Source of the DNA: CAVVYV01 sp963752585
GTDB taxonomy: Bacteria > Actinomycetota > Thermoleophilia > Solirubrobacterales > 70-9
Assembly: GCA_963752585.1 (NCBI GenBank)
Contig: CAVVYV010000007.1
Location: 186,001-250,000, forward strand
Direction of reading: 5' to 3'
DNA length: 64,000 nucleotides
The notes under the pieces are model-generated. The model had not been told where the DNA came from and did no database searches. It saw only the letters and a list, made by a program, of their open reading frames with translations. The translations under genes and the position numbers were made by a program. Below, one piece after another: positions 39,245-50,760 of the stretch. The first letter of the stretch is position 1; every line of letters starts with the position of its first letter.

Positions 39245-40852
39245 ATGAGAGAGGTACAGCTCTACGACACGACTTTGCGGGACGGCATGCAGGGCCAGGG
39301 CATGTCGCTCTCGGCGCAGGAGAAGGTCCGCGTCGTCCGCAAGCTCGACGATCTGGGGATCCGCTTCGTCGAGGCGGGCTTTCCCGGCTCGAACCCGAAG
39401 GAGCGCGAGCTGTTCGAGACTCTGGCCGAGATCGAGCTCCGCCAGGCGGTCGTCTGCTCCTTCGGAATGACCCGGCGCCGGGACACCGAGGCGGCCGAGG
39501 ACGAGACGCTGCAGCTGCTCGCCGCCGGCTTCGCCCCGGTCGTCACTCTGGTCGGGAAGACCTGGGGCCTCCACCTGGAGAAGGTGACCAAGGTGAGCCG
39601 GGACGAGAACCTGGCGATGATCCGCGACTCGGTCGCCTTCCTCCGCGGTGCCGGGAAGCGGGTGATCCACGACGCCGAGCACTTCTTCGACGGCTACCGC
39701 GACGACCCGGGCTACGCGCTCGAGTGCCTGCGCGCCGCCGCCGATGCCGGCGCCGAGAACGTCTCCCTCTGCGACACCAATGGCTCCAGCCTTCCGGGCC
39801 AGGTCGCCGAGGCGACCCGGGCCGTGATCGAGGCGCTCGACGGGAGGGCCGAGGTCGGCATCCACACCCACAACGACGCCGATTGCGCGGTCGCCAACTC
39901 TCTCGCCGCGGTCGAGGAGGGCGCCGCTCTGGTCCAGGGGACGATGAACGGCTACGGGGAGCGCTGCGGGAACGCCAACCTGACTTCGATCCTGCCGGCG
40001 CTGCAGCTGAAGCTGGGCTATCAGTGCGTGGCAGAGGAGGAGCTGGCCCAGCTCACCGAGGTGTCCCACTTCCTCGACGAGCTCTGCAACATGACCCCCG
40101 ATCCCGACCAGCCATACGTCGGTCGCAACGCCTTCGCCCACAAGGGCGGCATGCACGTCGCCGGCGTCAACGAGGACGCCCGCACCTTCGAGCACGTCGA
40201 CCCCACCCGGGTCGGGAACCGGCGGGAGCTGCTGGTCTCGGAGCTCTCGGGAAAGGGGACGGTGGTGAGCCGGGCCGAGCAGGCCGGACTCGCCCTCGAC
40301 GAGCAGCAGTCCCAGCGGGCGCTCCGGACCCTGAAGGAGCGCGAGCACCGCGGCTATCACTACGAGGCGGCCCCGGCTTCGTTCGAGCTTCTGCTCCGCC
40401 GCGAGGCCGGTGCCTACGAGCCGTTGTTCAGGCTCGAGGGGTTCCGGGTGATCACCGAGAAGCGCGAGGACGGGCGGGTCCAGACCGAGGCGACGATCAA
40501 GATCTGGATCGACGGCGAGCGGTACATGCGCTCTGCCGAGGGCAACGGCCCGGTGAACGCGCTCGACACCGCCCTCCGCGACGCGATCGGCGACCGCCAT
40601 CCCCACCTCGCCGACATCGAGCTCACCAACTACAAGGTCCGGATCCTCGACGAGCACCACGGGACCGGCGCTGTCACCAGGGTGCTTCTGGACTCCTCCG
40701 ACGGCGAGCGCGAGTGGGGCTCGATCGGGGTCTCGGAGAACATCATCGAGGCCTCGTGGGAGGCCCTGGTCGACTCGCTCGAGTACGCGTTCCAGCCCCG
40801 AGACGAGAGGCCCGCGGAGGGTGAACGAGCCGATACCGCTCGCACGACCTGA
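39245..40852 (+). CDS. cimA: (R)-citramalate synthase
   Basis: 535 residues, unbroken. Condenses pyruvate with acetyl-CoA to citramalate, giving 2-oxobutyrate for isoleucine without threonine deaminase. VQLYDTTLRDGMQGQGMSLSAQEK starts the HMGL-like barrel; the LRDGMQ version and FDGYRDDPGYALECLRAA are typical of CimA rather than LeuA. GIHTHNDADCAVANSLAAVEEGA supplies HxH; GRNAFAHKGGMHVAGV; C-terminal LeuA dimer domain (EATIKIWIDGERYM). AAGGAGG before the ATG is a strong ribosome site. Confidence 0.94.
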   Translation: MREVQLYDTTLRDGMQGQGMSLSAQEKVRVVRKLDDLGIRFVEAGFPGSNPKERELFETLAEIELRQAVVCSFGMTRRRDTEAAEDETLQLLAAGFAPVVTLVGKTWGLHLEKVTKVSRDENLAMIRDSVAFLRGAGKRVIHDAEHFFDGYRDDPGYALECLRAAADAGAENVSLCDTNGSSLPGQVAEATRAVIEALDGRAEVGIHTHNDADCAVANSLAAVEEGAALVQGTMNGYGERCGNANLTSILPALQLKLGYQCVAEEELAQLTEVSHFLDELCNMTPDPDQPYVGRNAFAHKGGMHVAGVNEDARTFEHVDPTRVGNRRELLVSELSGKGTVVSRAEQAGLALDEQQSQRALRTLKEREHRGYHYEAAPASFELLLRREAGAYEPLFRLEGFRVITEKREDGRVQTEATIKIWIDGERYMRSAEGNGPVNALDTALRDAIGDRHPHLADIELTNYKVRILDEHHGTGAVTRVLLDSSDGEREWGSIGVSENIIEASWEALVDSLEYAFQPRDERPAEGERADTARTT

Positions 40853-41975
40853 CCTCGGCGAGCGCGAGGAGGAGCTGGTGCTGGAGGTGCTCCGCTCCGG
40901 GCGGCTCTCGCTTGGGCCGCGGCTGACCGAGTTCGAGGACGCGTTCGCGAGCTGGGTCGGAAGCGACGACGCGGTCGCCGTCTCCAGCGGCACCGCGGCG
41001 CTCCACCTGGGCGTGCGGGCGCTCGGCTGGGGCGAGGGCGACGAGGTGTTGACCACTCCGTTGAGCTTCGTCGCCTCTGCGAACTGCCTGCTGTACGAGG
41101 GGGCGACGCCGGTCTTCTGCGACATCGACCCGGTCACCCTCAACATCGACCCGGCCGCCGCGCAGTCAGCCGCCGACAGCCGCCGGCTCGCGGGGATCCT
41201 CCCGGTCCACATCTTCGGCTACCCGGCCGACCTGCTCGCCCTCGAGGGGATCGCCGACGCCTACGAGATCCCGATCCTCGAGGATGCCTGCCAGGCGCTC
41301 GGCGCGATCGACGCCGAGGGGAGGCAGGTCGGGAGCACCGGTCATCTGGCCGCCTTCGCGTTCTACGCCAACAAGCAGATGACGACCGGGGAGGGGGGCG
41401 TGCTGGTTCCGCCGCCCGCGGACGAGGAGTTGGCGGAGATCGCTCGCAGCGAGCGCAACCAGGGCCGTGCTCCCGACATGGCCGAGGTCGATCACCCCCG
41501 GATTGGATTCAACTACCGGATGACCGACCTCCAGGCGGCGCTCGGCATCGCCCAGCTCGGGCGACTCGACGAGATGCTGGCGGCGCGAGCCGAAGCGGCT
41601 GCGGCATACACAGAGGGGCTGAGGGGGTCAGGGGGGGCTCCGGCCGGGGAGGGGGATCCGGATGGCCTCCTGCTGCCGTGCAACGACCGCGGCGACGAGC
41701 AGCGCGGTTGGTTCGTCTACGTCGTCCAGCTCCCGATCGGCACCGATCGCACCGCCGTGATCGAGGCGATGGCCGCGGCCGGGATCCAGTCGAAGGCGTA
41801 CCTGCCGTGCATCCACACGATGCCGCCGTATCGAGAGCGCTTCGGCTTCTCGGGTGGTGAGTTCCCGGTCGCCGAGCGGGTCGCCGAGCGCTCGCTGGCG
41901 CTTCCCTTCTTCACCGCGATCACCGAGGAGCAGGTCGAGCGGGTCTGCACGGCGCTCGCCGAGGCGCTCGCCTGA
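40821..41975 (+). CDS. DegT/DnrJ/EryC1/StrS family aminotransferase
   Basis: 384 residues, PLP sugar aminotransferase type. GRLSLGPRLTEFEDAFASWVG, VSSGTAALHLGVRALGWGEGDEV, ILEDACQALGA, then FAFYANKQMTTGEGG with the PLP lysine, and GFNYRMTDLQAALGIAQLGRL. Enzymes of this family aminate nucleotide-linked keto sugars. It overlaps the 3' end of cimA by 32 bases; no sugar genes are adjacent, so the substrate is unknown. A proline/glycine-rich insertion (GGAPAGEGDPDG) sits before the C-terminal domain. Confidence 0.88.
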   Translation: MNEPIPLARPDLGEREEELVLEVLRSGRLSLGPRLTEFEDAFASWVGSDDAVAVSSGTAALHLGVRALGWGEGDEVLTTPLSFVASANCLLYEGATPVFCDIDPVTLNIDPAAAQSAADSRRLAGILPVHIFGYPADLLALEGIADAYEIPILEDACQALGAIDAEGRQVGSTGHLAAFAFYANKQMTTGEGGVLVPPPADEELAEIARSERNQGRAPDMAEVDHPRIGFNYRMTDLQAALGIAQLGRLDEMLAARAEAAAAYTEGLRGSGGAPAGEGDPDGLLLPCNDRGDEQRGWFVYVVQLPIGTDRTAVIEAMAAAGIQSKAYLPCIHTMPPYRERFGFSGGEFPVAERVAERSLALPFFTAITEEQVERVCTALAEALA

Positions 41976-42049
41976 ACCAGGCGGGCGGGCTACCTGCAGG
42001 GCGCAAACGATCCGACGGGACTCCTGGTCGCCCGCCCTAGACTGGCCGC

Positions 42050-43421
42050 ATGTCGCGCTTCGGAGAGGACCAGGACCCGCTCTTCCGGCGGCTGAACCGG
42101 TCGATCGACTTCGACCACCGCCTGGCGCCCTACGACATCGAGCAGTCCCGCGCCCACGCCAGGGCGCTGGCTCGGCTGGAGGTGCTCGACTCCGCCGAGC
42201 TCGAGCAGATCCTCGCCGGCCTCGACACGGTCGCGGCCGAGCTCGCCGAGGGGCGCTTCCAGGTCGCTGACGAGGACGAGGACATCCATATGGCGATCGA
42301 GCGCCGCCTGACCGAGCTGATCGGCCCGGCCGGCGGCAAGCTCCACACGGCGCGCTCACGGAACGACCAGGTCGCCACCGACCTGGCGCTGCTGGTCCGC
42401 TCCCACGCCGCGCGAGCGATCGCCCTGCTCGAAGGGCTGATGGAGACGCTCGTCGGGCTCGCTGAACAGCACCGCGACTGGGCCGGCCCCGGCCTACACC
42501 CATCTCCAGCGCGCGCAGCCCGTCTACTTGGGTCACCACCTGCTCGCCTACTTCTGGATGTTCTCCCGCGACACTCGCCGCTTCTTCCTCGTCGCGGAGT
42601 CGACGAGCGACATGCCGGCCGGATCCGGGGCGCTCGCCGGGCTCAACTGGGACCTCGATCGCGAGGGCCTCGCGGCCGAGCTCGGCTTCGCGCGACCGCA
42701 CCCGAATTCGCTGGACGCGGTCTCGAACCGGGACTTCGCGCTCGACTACCTCTACGCGGCGTCCGCCTGCGCGATGCACCTCTCGCGGCTCGGCGCCGAG
42801 ATCGTCCTCTGGTCGAGCCAGGAGTTCGGCTTCTGCGAGCCCTCCGACTCGTTCGCCTCAGGCTCGAGCATCATGCCCCAGAAGAAGAATCCCGACGCCG
42901 CCGAGCTCCTTCGCGGCAAGGCGCCCCGGGTGGCCGCTGCGCTCGCCAGCCTCCTGGGGACGATGCACGGCCTGCCGCTCGCCTACAGCAAGGACCTCCA
43001 GGAGGACAAGGAGCCTCTCTTCGACGCCGCCGACAACCTGGAGATCTGCCTCGAAGCGGCGGCGCCGATGCTCGAGGGGCTGAGCTTCAACCGCGAGCGG
43101 CTCGACGAGGCGGCCGGCGACGAGTTCCTTGCCGCCACCGACCTCGCCGACGTCCTGGTGAGAGCGGGTGTTCCCTTCCGCGAGGCGCACGGGACGATCG
43201 CCGGCCTCGTCCGGTCCGCTCTCGACGGGCAGAAGCGCCTCTCCGAGCTCGACGATGCCGAGCTGGACGGGGTGCCGGAGGGGGCACGGGAGGAGCTTCG
43301 GGCGGTGCTGGCGGAGGGCGGAACGATCGAGTCCAAGGTCTCGGCGGGCGGCACCTCGAGGGCACGACTCGAGGAGCAGCTTCAGCAGGCGCGCGGCGCG
43401 CTGGCGGAGCTACGCGGTTGA
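42050..43421 (+). CDS. argH: Argininosuccinate lyase (one frame break)
   Basis: About 457 residues after correction. Splits argininosuccinate into arginine and fumarate. DEDIHMAIERRLTELIG and LHTARSRNDQVATDLALLVR are the substrate-binding blocks; PGYTHLQRAQPV is restored by removing one C at about 42494; FASGSSIMPQKKNPDAAELLRGKA is the signature with the catalytic serine. TAGACT lies six bases before the ATG: one of the clearest leaderless promoters here. No other arg gene is in the window. Confidence 0.95.
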
Positions 43422-44044
43422 GAAGAGAGTTCTTCGACCGCTCGGTCCACGAGGTCGCTCGCGAGCTGATCGGCTGCACGGTGGCGGTCGGGGGAGCCTC
43501 CGGGGTGATCGTCGAGACCGAGGCGTACGACGCCACTGATCCCGCCTGCCACGCCTACATCGGGCGCACGCCCCGGAACGAGGCCCTCTTCGGCGAGCCC
43601 GGGCATGCCTACGTCTACCTCTCCTACGGGATCCATAGCCTGCTCAATTTCGTCGCCGAGCCGGCCGGCAGCGCCGCCGCGGTTCTGATCCGGGCGCTCG
43701 AGCCGAGCGCGGGCATCGAGTTGATGCGCGAGCGCCGGGGCCGTAATGCGAGGGCGCGCGCCAGCGCGACCCGTGTGAAGTTGGAGGAGCTCTGCTCGGG
43801 CCCGGGGAAGCTGACCGAGGCGCTCGCGGTCGGGCTCGACCTCAACGGCGCCGACCTGATGGCGCCGCCGTTCGAGCTGACCGAGCCGGAGGCGGCCTGG
43901 GACAGCGGGGAGATCGTCGCCGGCACCCGGATCGGGATCACCAAGGCGGCCGAGCTTCCCTGGCGCTACTGCGCCGCCGGGAACCGGTTCGTGTCCAGAC
44001 CGTGGCCGACTACGCGAGGGCGAGCGCCAGCGCGACCCGTTTAG
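43418..44044 (+). CDS. 3-methyladenine DNA glycosylase (AAG/MPG family)
   Basis: 208 residues. Base-excision repair enzyme removing alkylated purines. EFFDRSVHEVARELIGC, VIVETEAYDATDPACHAYIGRTPRNEALFGEPGHAYVYLSYGIH (catalytic Glu in VETEAY), LCSGPGKLTEALAVG, and TRIGITKAAELPWRYCAAGNRFVSR. The TTG start overlaps the argH stop. Two copies of a GC-rich repeat lie inside: one encodes RNARARASATRV between two conserved blocks, the other supplies the unusual C-terminus TTRGRAPARPV after the normal family end. Confidence 0.9.
   Translation: MRREFFDRSVHEVARELIGCTVAVGGASGVIVETEAYDATDPACHAYIGRTPRNEALFGEPGHAYVYLSYGIHSLLNFVAEPAGSAAAVLIRALEPSAGIELMRERRGRNARARASATRVKLEELCSGPGKLTEALAVGLDLNGADLMAPPFELTEPEAAWDSGEIVAGTRIGITKAAELPWRYCAAGNRFVSRPWPTTRGRAPARPV
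43741..43775 (+). repeat. REP-like dispersed repeat, copy 1 (inside the AAG gene)
   Basis: Core TGCGAGGGCGCGCG, CC, AGCGCGACCCGTG. It can fold as GGGCGCGC against GCGCGACCC with a bulged A. It is read in frame within the glycosylase. Nearly identical, over about 34 bases, to the reverse complement of 59631-59666 (two substitutions and one indel). Confidence 0.6.
44013..44040 (+). repeat. REP-like dispersed repeat, copy 2 (3' end of the AAG gene)
   Basis: CGCGAGGGCGAGCG, CC, AGCGCGACCCGT, differing from copy 1 by one base across the core. It forms the last codons and almost reaches the stop, in a different reading frame from copy 1, which argues for DNA-level rather than protein-level duplication. 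Confidence 0.6.
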
Positions 44045-44052
44045 TGCTGGGC

Positions 44053-47000
44053 CTAAAGGCCAGTCCCACCAGTGCCGCCGGCCGAGCCGCCGCCACCTGC
44101 GCCACCACCGGAGGGAGCGGGCGCCGGGGTCGACTGGCGTGAGCCGCCACCCCCGCCGCCACCTGAGCTGCCACCGCCCCCTGAGGAGCCGCCGCCGTAG
44201 CCGGAACTGCCGCCGTCGTAGCTCGAGCCGCTGCTGTCGCTTGTGTCGGTGGTAGTGGAGTCCCCGTCGCCGTTTTCTTCATCCTCTTGCGCCGCGGCCC
44301 GCTCAGCCTCGCGCTCCTCGTAGATCGACTCCGCGGCCTGCATCACCTGGCTCCAGATGTCCGCCGGGTAGGTGCCGCCGTCGACCGGGCTGCCGGCGTA
44401 GTCGGTCTCCATCGGGGTGTTGGTCTGGGCGTGACCGACCCAGACGCAGGCGGTGAAGTGCTCGGTGCCGCCACAGAACCAGGCGTCACCGTTGTTGTCC
44501 GTCGTCCCGGTCTTGCCCCAGTTGTAGCCGCCGGTCGAGGCGCCCTCACCGGTACCGCTCGAGATCACCGTCTCGAGGATCCCTTTCGTGGTGCTGGCGA
44601 CGCTCTCGGGGAGGACCCGTTGCGTCTTCACCTCGTTCTTGTCGATCGTCTTGCCATCGGGACTGACGATCTTCTCGATCGCCACGGGCCCGAGCTCGCT
44701 CAGCTCCTTGCTGCCGGGGACCGTGTCGAGGGTGCCGCCAACCCTCTCGCCGTCGTGGGAGAGGGTGGTGAAGGCGTAGGCCATCTCTAGTGGGGTGAAC
44801 CCCTCCGTCGGCGCGCCGAGGACCATCGCCGGGTTGGTGGCGACGGGGGTCTGGATCCCCATCTCGTTCGCTAGCTTCGCGATCTCGGCCGTCCCGCCAC
44901 GAACATAGGGCGAGCCGCCGCACCCTTCGATGCAGCTCTTCCCCAGTGCGAGCTCGGCATAGACCGAGTTGTCGGAGTAGGTGGTCGCGCTCTGCAGGGA
45001 GGCGCTGCCGAGGTACTGGTCCTCATAGTTCTTCACCGGGAACTTCTCCGGCCCCTTCGAGTCCGGGACGTCGAAGAGCTTCTCGTTCGAGCTGTAGCTG
45101 GTGCCGGAGGAGATTCCCTGATTGACCGCCGCGGCGAGGATGAACGGCTTGAACGACGATCCGGGCTGACGATGTCCGTTGGTCGCCAGGTTGAACGGCG
45201 CCTCGTCGTAATCGTTGCCGCCGACCATCGCCCTCACCGCTCCGGTTGCGTTGTCGATCACCACCACCGAGGCGGTCGGCTGGACGCCGGCAAGCGTGTC
45301 GTACGCGGCCGCCTCGGCCTCCTCCTGCATGTCGAGGTCGATCGTGGTGTGGACGTCGAGCCCGCCGCCGAAGGCGCGGCCGGCGCCGTAGCGGTCGACG
45401 ACCTGCTGGCGCAGCCAGGACGTGAAGTAGGGGGAGAGCGAGTCGTCCTTGGGCTTCTCGATCTCGGAGGGGGCCGGCACCGACCTCGCGACCGCTGTCG
45501 TTGTACTCCTCGTCGGCGAGCACTCCCTGGTCCCTCATCTTCTCCAGCACCAGGTTGCGTCGGTCGGTAGCCCCCTCAGGATTAGCCCGCGGTGAGCTCG
45601 CTCCAGGGGCGCTGATGATCCCCGCCAGCAGCGCCGCCTCCTCCGGGGCGAGCTCCGAGGCGCAGGAGTCGGCGCCGCTCTGGCCGCAGCCGGGGTGGGC
45701 GTACCCGAAGTAGGTGCGGGCCGCCGCCTCGACGCCGTAGGCGCCCTCGCCGAAATAGATCGTGTTCAGGTACTCGGTGAGGATCTTGTCTTTGTCCCAC
45801 TGGCGCTCGAGGTGGTAGGCGTAGGCGACCTCGCGCAGCTTCTGGAAGTAGGTGCGGGCGCCCTGCGCATCGAGGGCGTTCTTGACGAACTGCTGGGTGA
45901 TCGTCGACGCGCCCTGGGTCGAGCCGCCGGGGATCAGGTCGGCTCCCAGCGCTCGGAGGATGCCGGTGTAGTCGACGCCGCGGTGCTCATAGAAGCGCTG
46001 GTCCTCGATCGCGACCGCGGCCTGCTTCATGTACGGGGAGATCTCCTCGGAGTCGATCAGGATCCGCTGGTTGTTGCTCAGCAGGGTGCCGATCTTCCGC
46101 CCTTCGGCGTCATAGACCTCGCTGTTCTTGGCCTCCGCGTACTGCGCCTTGGTCTCGAGCTCAGGGAGGTTCCCGGCGATCGACATCATCATCCCGAAGA
46201 CCGTCGAGACGCCCGCGAGCAGCCCGAGGCCGGCGAGGATGATCAGGATGCGGAACTTCTTGATCTGGCCGGGCTTGGGGCGGCCGGGGCGCCGGGAGCG
46301 GATTCGCCGCGGCAGGCTCGGAGGCGGGGGCTTGCCGGCCCCGCCCGGCACCGGCTCGGCGACCCGGCTCGGGACCCGCTCGCGCAGGGCGCTGAGGCGG
46401 TCCCGACCGTCGCGCAGCCGCTCGCGGCCACCCCGCAGGTGCTCCCGGGCGTTGCCGGCACGCTCCTTGATCCCGTCGCCGATCTCGCGGAAGCCGTAGA
46501 GCAGTGAGGTCTTTCGCCGCGCGATCCCGCTCTTCTGCGGCTGGTGCTCGAGCACGTCCTCGAAGTCGAGGTCGTCGCGAAGGAGGGCGCTCGAGCGGCG
46601 GCCGCCGCCGCCGGTCGCGCGCTGACGGGCCTCGCGGGCGAGGGCGCGCCCCTCGCCGGGGGTCGGCGGCCCCGCCGGCCCACCGTCGTCGTCAGCGGTG
46701 AAGGAGTCGAAGCCATCCTCGCCGGGGCCATCGTCGGCGAAGCCGAGCCAGTCGTCGTCCTCGCTGAGATCGGCGAGCTCTCCCCGCTCTGGGTCCGACT
46801 CGGGCCGGAACCTCTTCCGCCGTGGAGGCCGGAATTCCTCCGGCTCGGCGAGTGGCTCGGGCTCGGCGGGGGGCTCCTCGTCCCTGTGGAGCAGAGGTGG
46901 CTTCTCCCGCACCGTCGCGCCGCCGTTCGCCTCGGAGCCGTTGCCGCCCACCTGACGGCGGGCGTCCTCCAATGCTCCGCGCAGGTCGGCGCCGCTCGAG

Positions 47001-47167
47001 TGCTTGCCGTTGCCACCGTTCGAGCTCCGGCCCTCGGGCTCGGGCAACGGCTCGGGGTCGCGGGCACGGCGCTCGCGGGGTCGCTCGGGCCTCTCCGAGG
47101 GGCCGCTGCCCTGCTCGGATCGGCCTCGGTTTACGTCGAAGTCGAACTCGAAGTCTTTATCTGACAT
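44053..47167 (-). CDS. Class A penicillin-binding protein (transglycosylase/transpeptidase; one frame break)
   Basis: About 1037 residues. The N-terminal 290 residues are acidic, Pro/Gly/Arg-rich and probably disordered in the cytosol. One membrane helix follows (FRILIILAGLGLLAGVSTVFGMMMSI). The GT51 domain has AIEDQRFYEHRGVDYTGI and STQGASTITQQFVKNAL. The transpeptidase domain has SSFKPF (SxxK), TYSDNSVYA (SxN) and WGKTGTTDNNGDAWFCGG (KTG). The tail is a Gly/Ser stretch. A +1 break near 45494 (AGCGGTCGCG) separates EEYNDS from VARSVPAPSEIEKP. Peptidoglycan polymerisation and cross-linking. Convergent with aag; divergent from tyrS. Confidence 0.93.
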
Positions 47168-47342
47168 GTCGCTCCAGCGACTGAGATCCGGGCCTGAACT
47201 GGGGTCGGGGGGCCCAGCGCCCGACGGAAGATAGAAGTAGGCACAGACAGTCGCGCCCGGTCAGGCGGAAGGCGGCAGTCTAGCATTGGCCCCGTGAGGG
47301 AATTCGGGGTCAAACCGGGCGCCGATCGGGGCGCGCTCAGGC

Positions 47343-48550
47343 ATGGCTGACCTCGAAACGCTGATCCGGGGCGCGGAGGAGGTCCTGCCCGAGGGCAGGC
47401 TGGCCGAGCAGCTCGACGAGGGGCGGGCCCTTCGGGTGAAGCTGGGGATAGACCCGACCGCGCCCGACATCCACCTCGGGCACGTGGTGGTGCTGACTAA
47501 GCTCGCCCAGTTCCAGGATGCGGGCCACCAGGTCGTCCTGATCATCGGCGACCTCACTGCCCGGGTCGGGTGACCCGAGCGGCCGCGACACGCGCCGTCC
47601 CGTGCTCACCCCCGAGGAGATCGACGCCAATGCGCGGACCTACCAGGACCAGGCCTTCAAGGTCCTCGACCGCGAGCGGACCGAGGTGCGCTTCAACAGT
47701 GAGTGGCTGGACATGCCCGCGGAGGAGCTGTTTCAGCTGGTCGGCAGGACCACGGTCGCTCGCCTGCTCGAGCGCGAGGACTTCAGCAGGCGGATGGCGG
47801 CCGACCAGCCGATCTCGGGACTGGAGCTTCTCTACCCGGTGCTGCAGGGTTACGACTCCGTCGCGATCAGAGGCGGACGTCGAGCTGGGGGGGACCGAAC
47901 AGAAGTTCAATCTGCTCTTCGCCCGCGACCTGCAGAAGGCCTACGAGGTTCCTCAGCAGTCGATCGTGACGATGCCGATCCTGCCGGGCACCGACGGAGT
48001 CCAGAAGATGAGCAAGTCGGCGGGCAACTACGTCGGGGTCACCGAGCCGCCGGAGGAGATGTTCGGGAAGCTGATGAGCATCCCCGACGAGGTGATGGGT
48101 CTGTACTACGAGCTGCTCCTCGCTGAGCCGGCGCCGGCGGTGCACCCCGCGGAGGCGAAGCGGGCGCTCGCCCGCCGGCTGGTCGAGCGCTTCCACGACG
48201 CGAAGGCGGCGGAGGCGGCGGAGGCGCAGTTCGACCGCCTCCACGTTCAGCGCGAGGCGCCCGAGGACATCCCCGAGGTCGCGCTTGCCGAGATCGAGGC
48301 GCTGAACGCGGAGGACGGACGGCGAGATCCACCTGCCGCTGCTGATCTCGTCGGTGTTCGAGGTCAGCACCAGCGAGGCGAGGCGGCTGCTCCAGCAGGG
48401 TGGGGTGAAGGTGGAGGGGGAGACCGTCGTTGCGGCCGCCGACCGCCTCCTCGGCAAGGTGACCCAGGCCGGGAAGCGCGCCTCGCTCGGCAAGGTCGAG
48501 GCTCGCAGGCGTTGGGCAGAGCGACGCTTTGCGCCCGAGCTTGCGTCTAG
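47343..48550 (+). CDS. tyrS: Tyrosyl-tRNA synthetase (three or more frame breaks)
   Basis: Class I synthetase, about 400 residues. PDIHLGHVVVLTKLAQFQ is the HIGH-type motif; GLELLYPVLQGYDSVAI; GGTEQKFNLLFARDLQKA; QKMSKSAGNYVGV is KMSKS. C-terminal S4 RNA-binding domain: VSTSEARRLLQQGGVKVEGETVV. +1 breaks at about 47567 (GGTCGGGTGAC), 47872 (ATCAGAGGCG) and 48318. The C-terminus after GKR is uncertain; one reading stops at 48550, just before a promoter-like TATACT, and I use that. An alternative N-terminus is GTG 47294, seven bases after TAGCAT, needing one more correction. Confidence 0.9.
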
Positions 48551-48680
48551 CGGGCTATACTCCGCGGTCGCTCTTGCTTCGGATCACGAAAGGAGCAGTC
48601 CTCCTAGCGAGGAGCCCAGATCGGCCGAGATTTCTCGGCCGGGCATATCCGGGCCCCTCGACGAGGGGCCCTTTTGTGCC
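48551..48680 (+). ncRNA. Short independent transcription unit between tyrS and the rRNA operon (hypothetical RNA)
   Basis: GGGCTATACT at 48552-48561 is an extended -10-like promoter; a T-run terminator follows 90 bases later. Between them are GGAG...CTCC and GGCCGAGATTTCTCGGCC, a perfect 7-base stem with a 4-base loop. No credible protein is encoded. It could be a small RNA, the start of the rRNA leader with an antitermination-controlled terminator, or the 3' end of tyrS mRNA. I see no known RNA family. Confidence 0.35.
48651..48675 (+). terminator. Strong intrinsic terminator upstream of 16S rRNA
   Basis: GGGCCCCTC, GAC, GAGGGGCCC, then TTTT. The arms pair perfectly over nine bases. It ends either tyrS mRNA or the short unit that starts at 48562. 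Confidence 0.85.
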
Positions 48681-48918
48681 GAAGAAGCGCGCAGCGAGGT
48701 GGCGAGTCCCGCCAGCCCGCCGAAAGCGGTCTTTGAAAACTGAGCAGCGCGCGACGAGGGACGGAAGGTCCTTCGTTGCTCGAGCCCGACCCCTGCCCAT
48801 CATGCACCGGGCAGGGGCCGAAATAACTCCGTCATGTCGGCCACCGCTCTGTGTACGCGGTGGCAGTCAGCTACATGACAGCTCTCTTGTGACTGACGTC
48901 AGTCACGTCACATTTTTT
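48676..48918 (+). promoter_or_regulatory. 16S rRNA leader with boxA-like and processing sequences
   Basis: No gene. TCTTTGAAAACTGAG (48729-48743) resembles the actinobacterial rRNA antitermination/leader element. GAAAACTGAGCAGCGC at 48735-48750 pairs with 50521-50536 after 16S (one G-U), the RNase III stalk. Further hairpins: CCCCTGCCC/GGGCAGGGG, and CCACCGC/GCGGTGG nested inside GTCATGT/ACATGAC. No clear -10 hexamer is seen in this stretch, so the rRNA promoter may lie farther upstream. Confidence 0.55.
48889..48906. promoter_or_regulatory. Perfect 18-bp palindrome just before 16S
   Basis: GTGACTGACGTCAGTCAC is its own reverse complement with no spacer, ending about 13 bases before the mature 16S 5' end. 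It may be a protein-binding site or an RNA hairpin that helps 5' maturation. Confidence 0.5.
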
Positions 48919-50463
<1,545 letters not shown>

Positions 50464-50760
50464 TAGGGAGACCTAGACACGTCGACCGGGCTTGGACCGG
50501 GTCGCCTCGAGCGACCCGGGGCGCTGCTCAGTTCTCAGAGACAGCCGGCGGGATTACCCCGTGGGTCGCCTCCGTGGACCTTGAAAACTGCATTAGGCCA
50601 AGCGCTTGTCATGCTCCCGTTAGCGCAACGTTTCGGGGCAGGCGCTTACGAGCGCTCCAACGATGAGCCGGAGCGCTCGAAGGGTAGAAGCCGAGCTCAC
50701 GGACTGCATTGAACGGGTTGCGCCTACGGCGCACCCTCGCATTACGTGAGCAGCTCACCG
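50464..50760 (+). other. 16S-23S internal transcribed spacer (no tRNA seen)
   Basis: 297 bases. It holds the 3' half of the 16S processing stem (50521-50536) and the 5' half of the 23S stem (CTTGAAAACTGCATTAGGCC at 50580-50599, pairing with 54741-54760). I looked for tRNA-Ile and tRNA-Ala signatures (T-loop GTTCGAATC type) and found none. Confidence 0.8.

Noticed and set aside
50464..50760. tRNA-Ile or tRNA-Ala in the 16S-23S spacer
   Set aside because: No T-loop, anticodon loop or CCA-end pattern could be found; the spacer is accounted for by processing stems.
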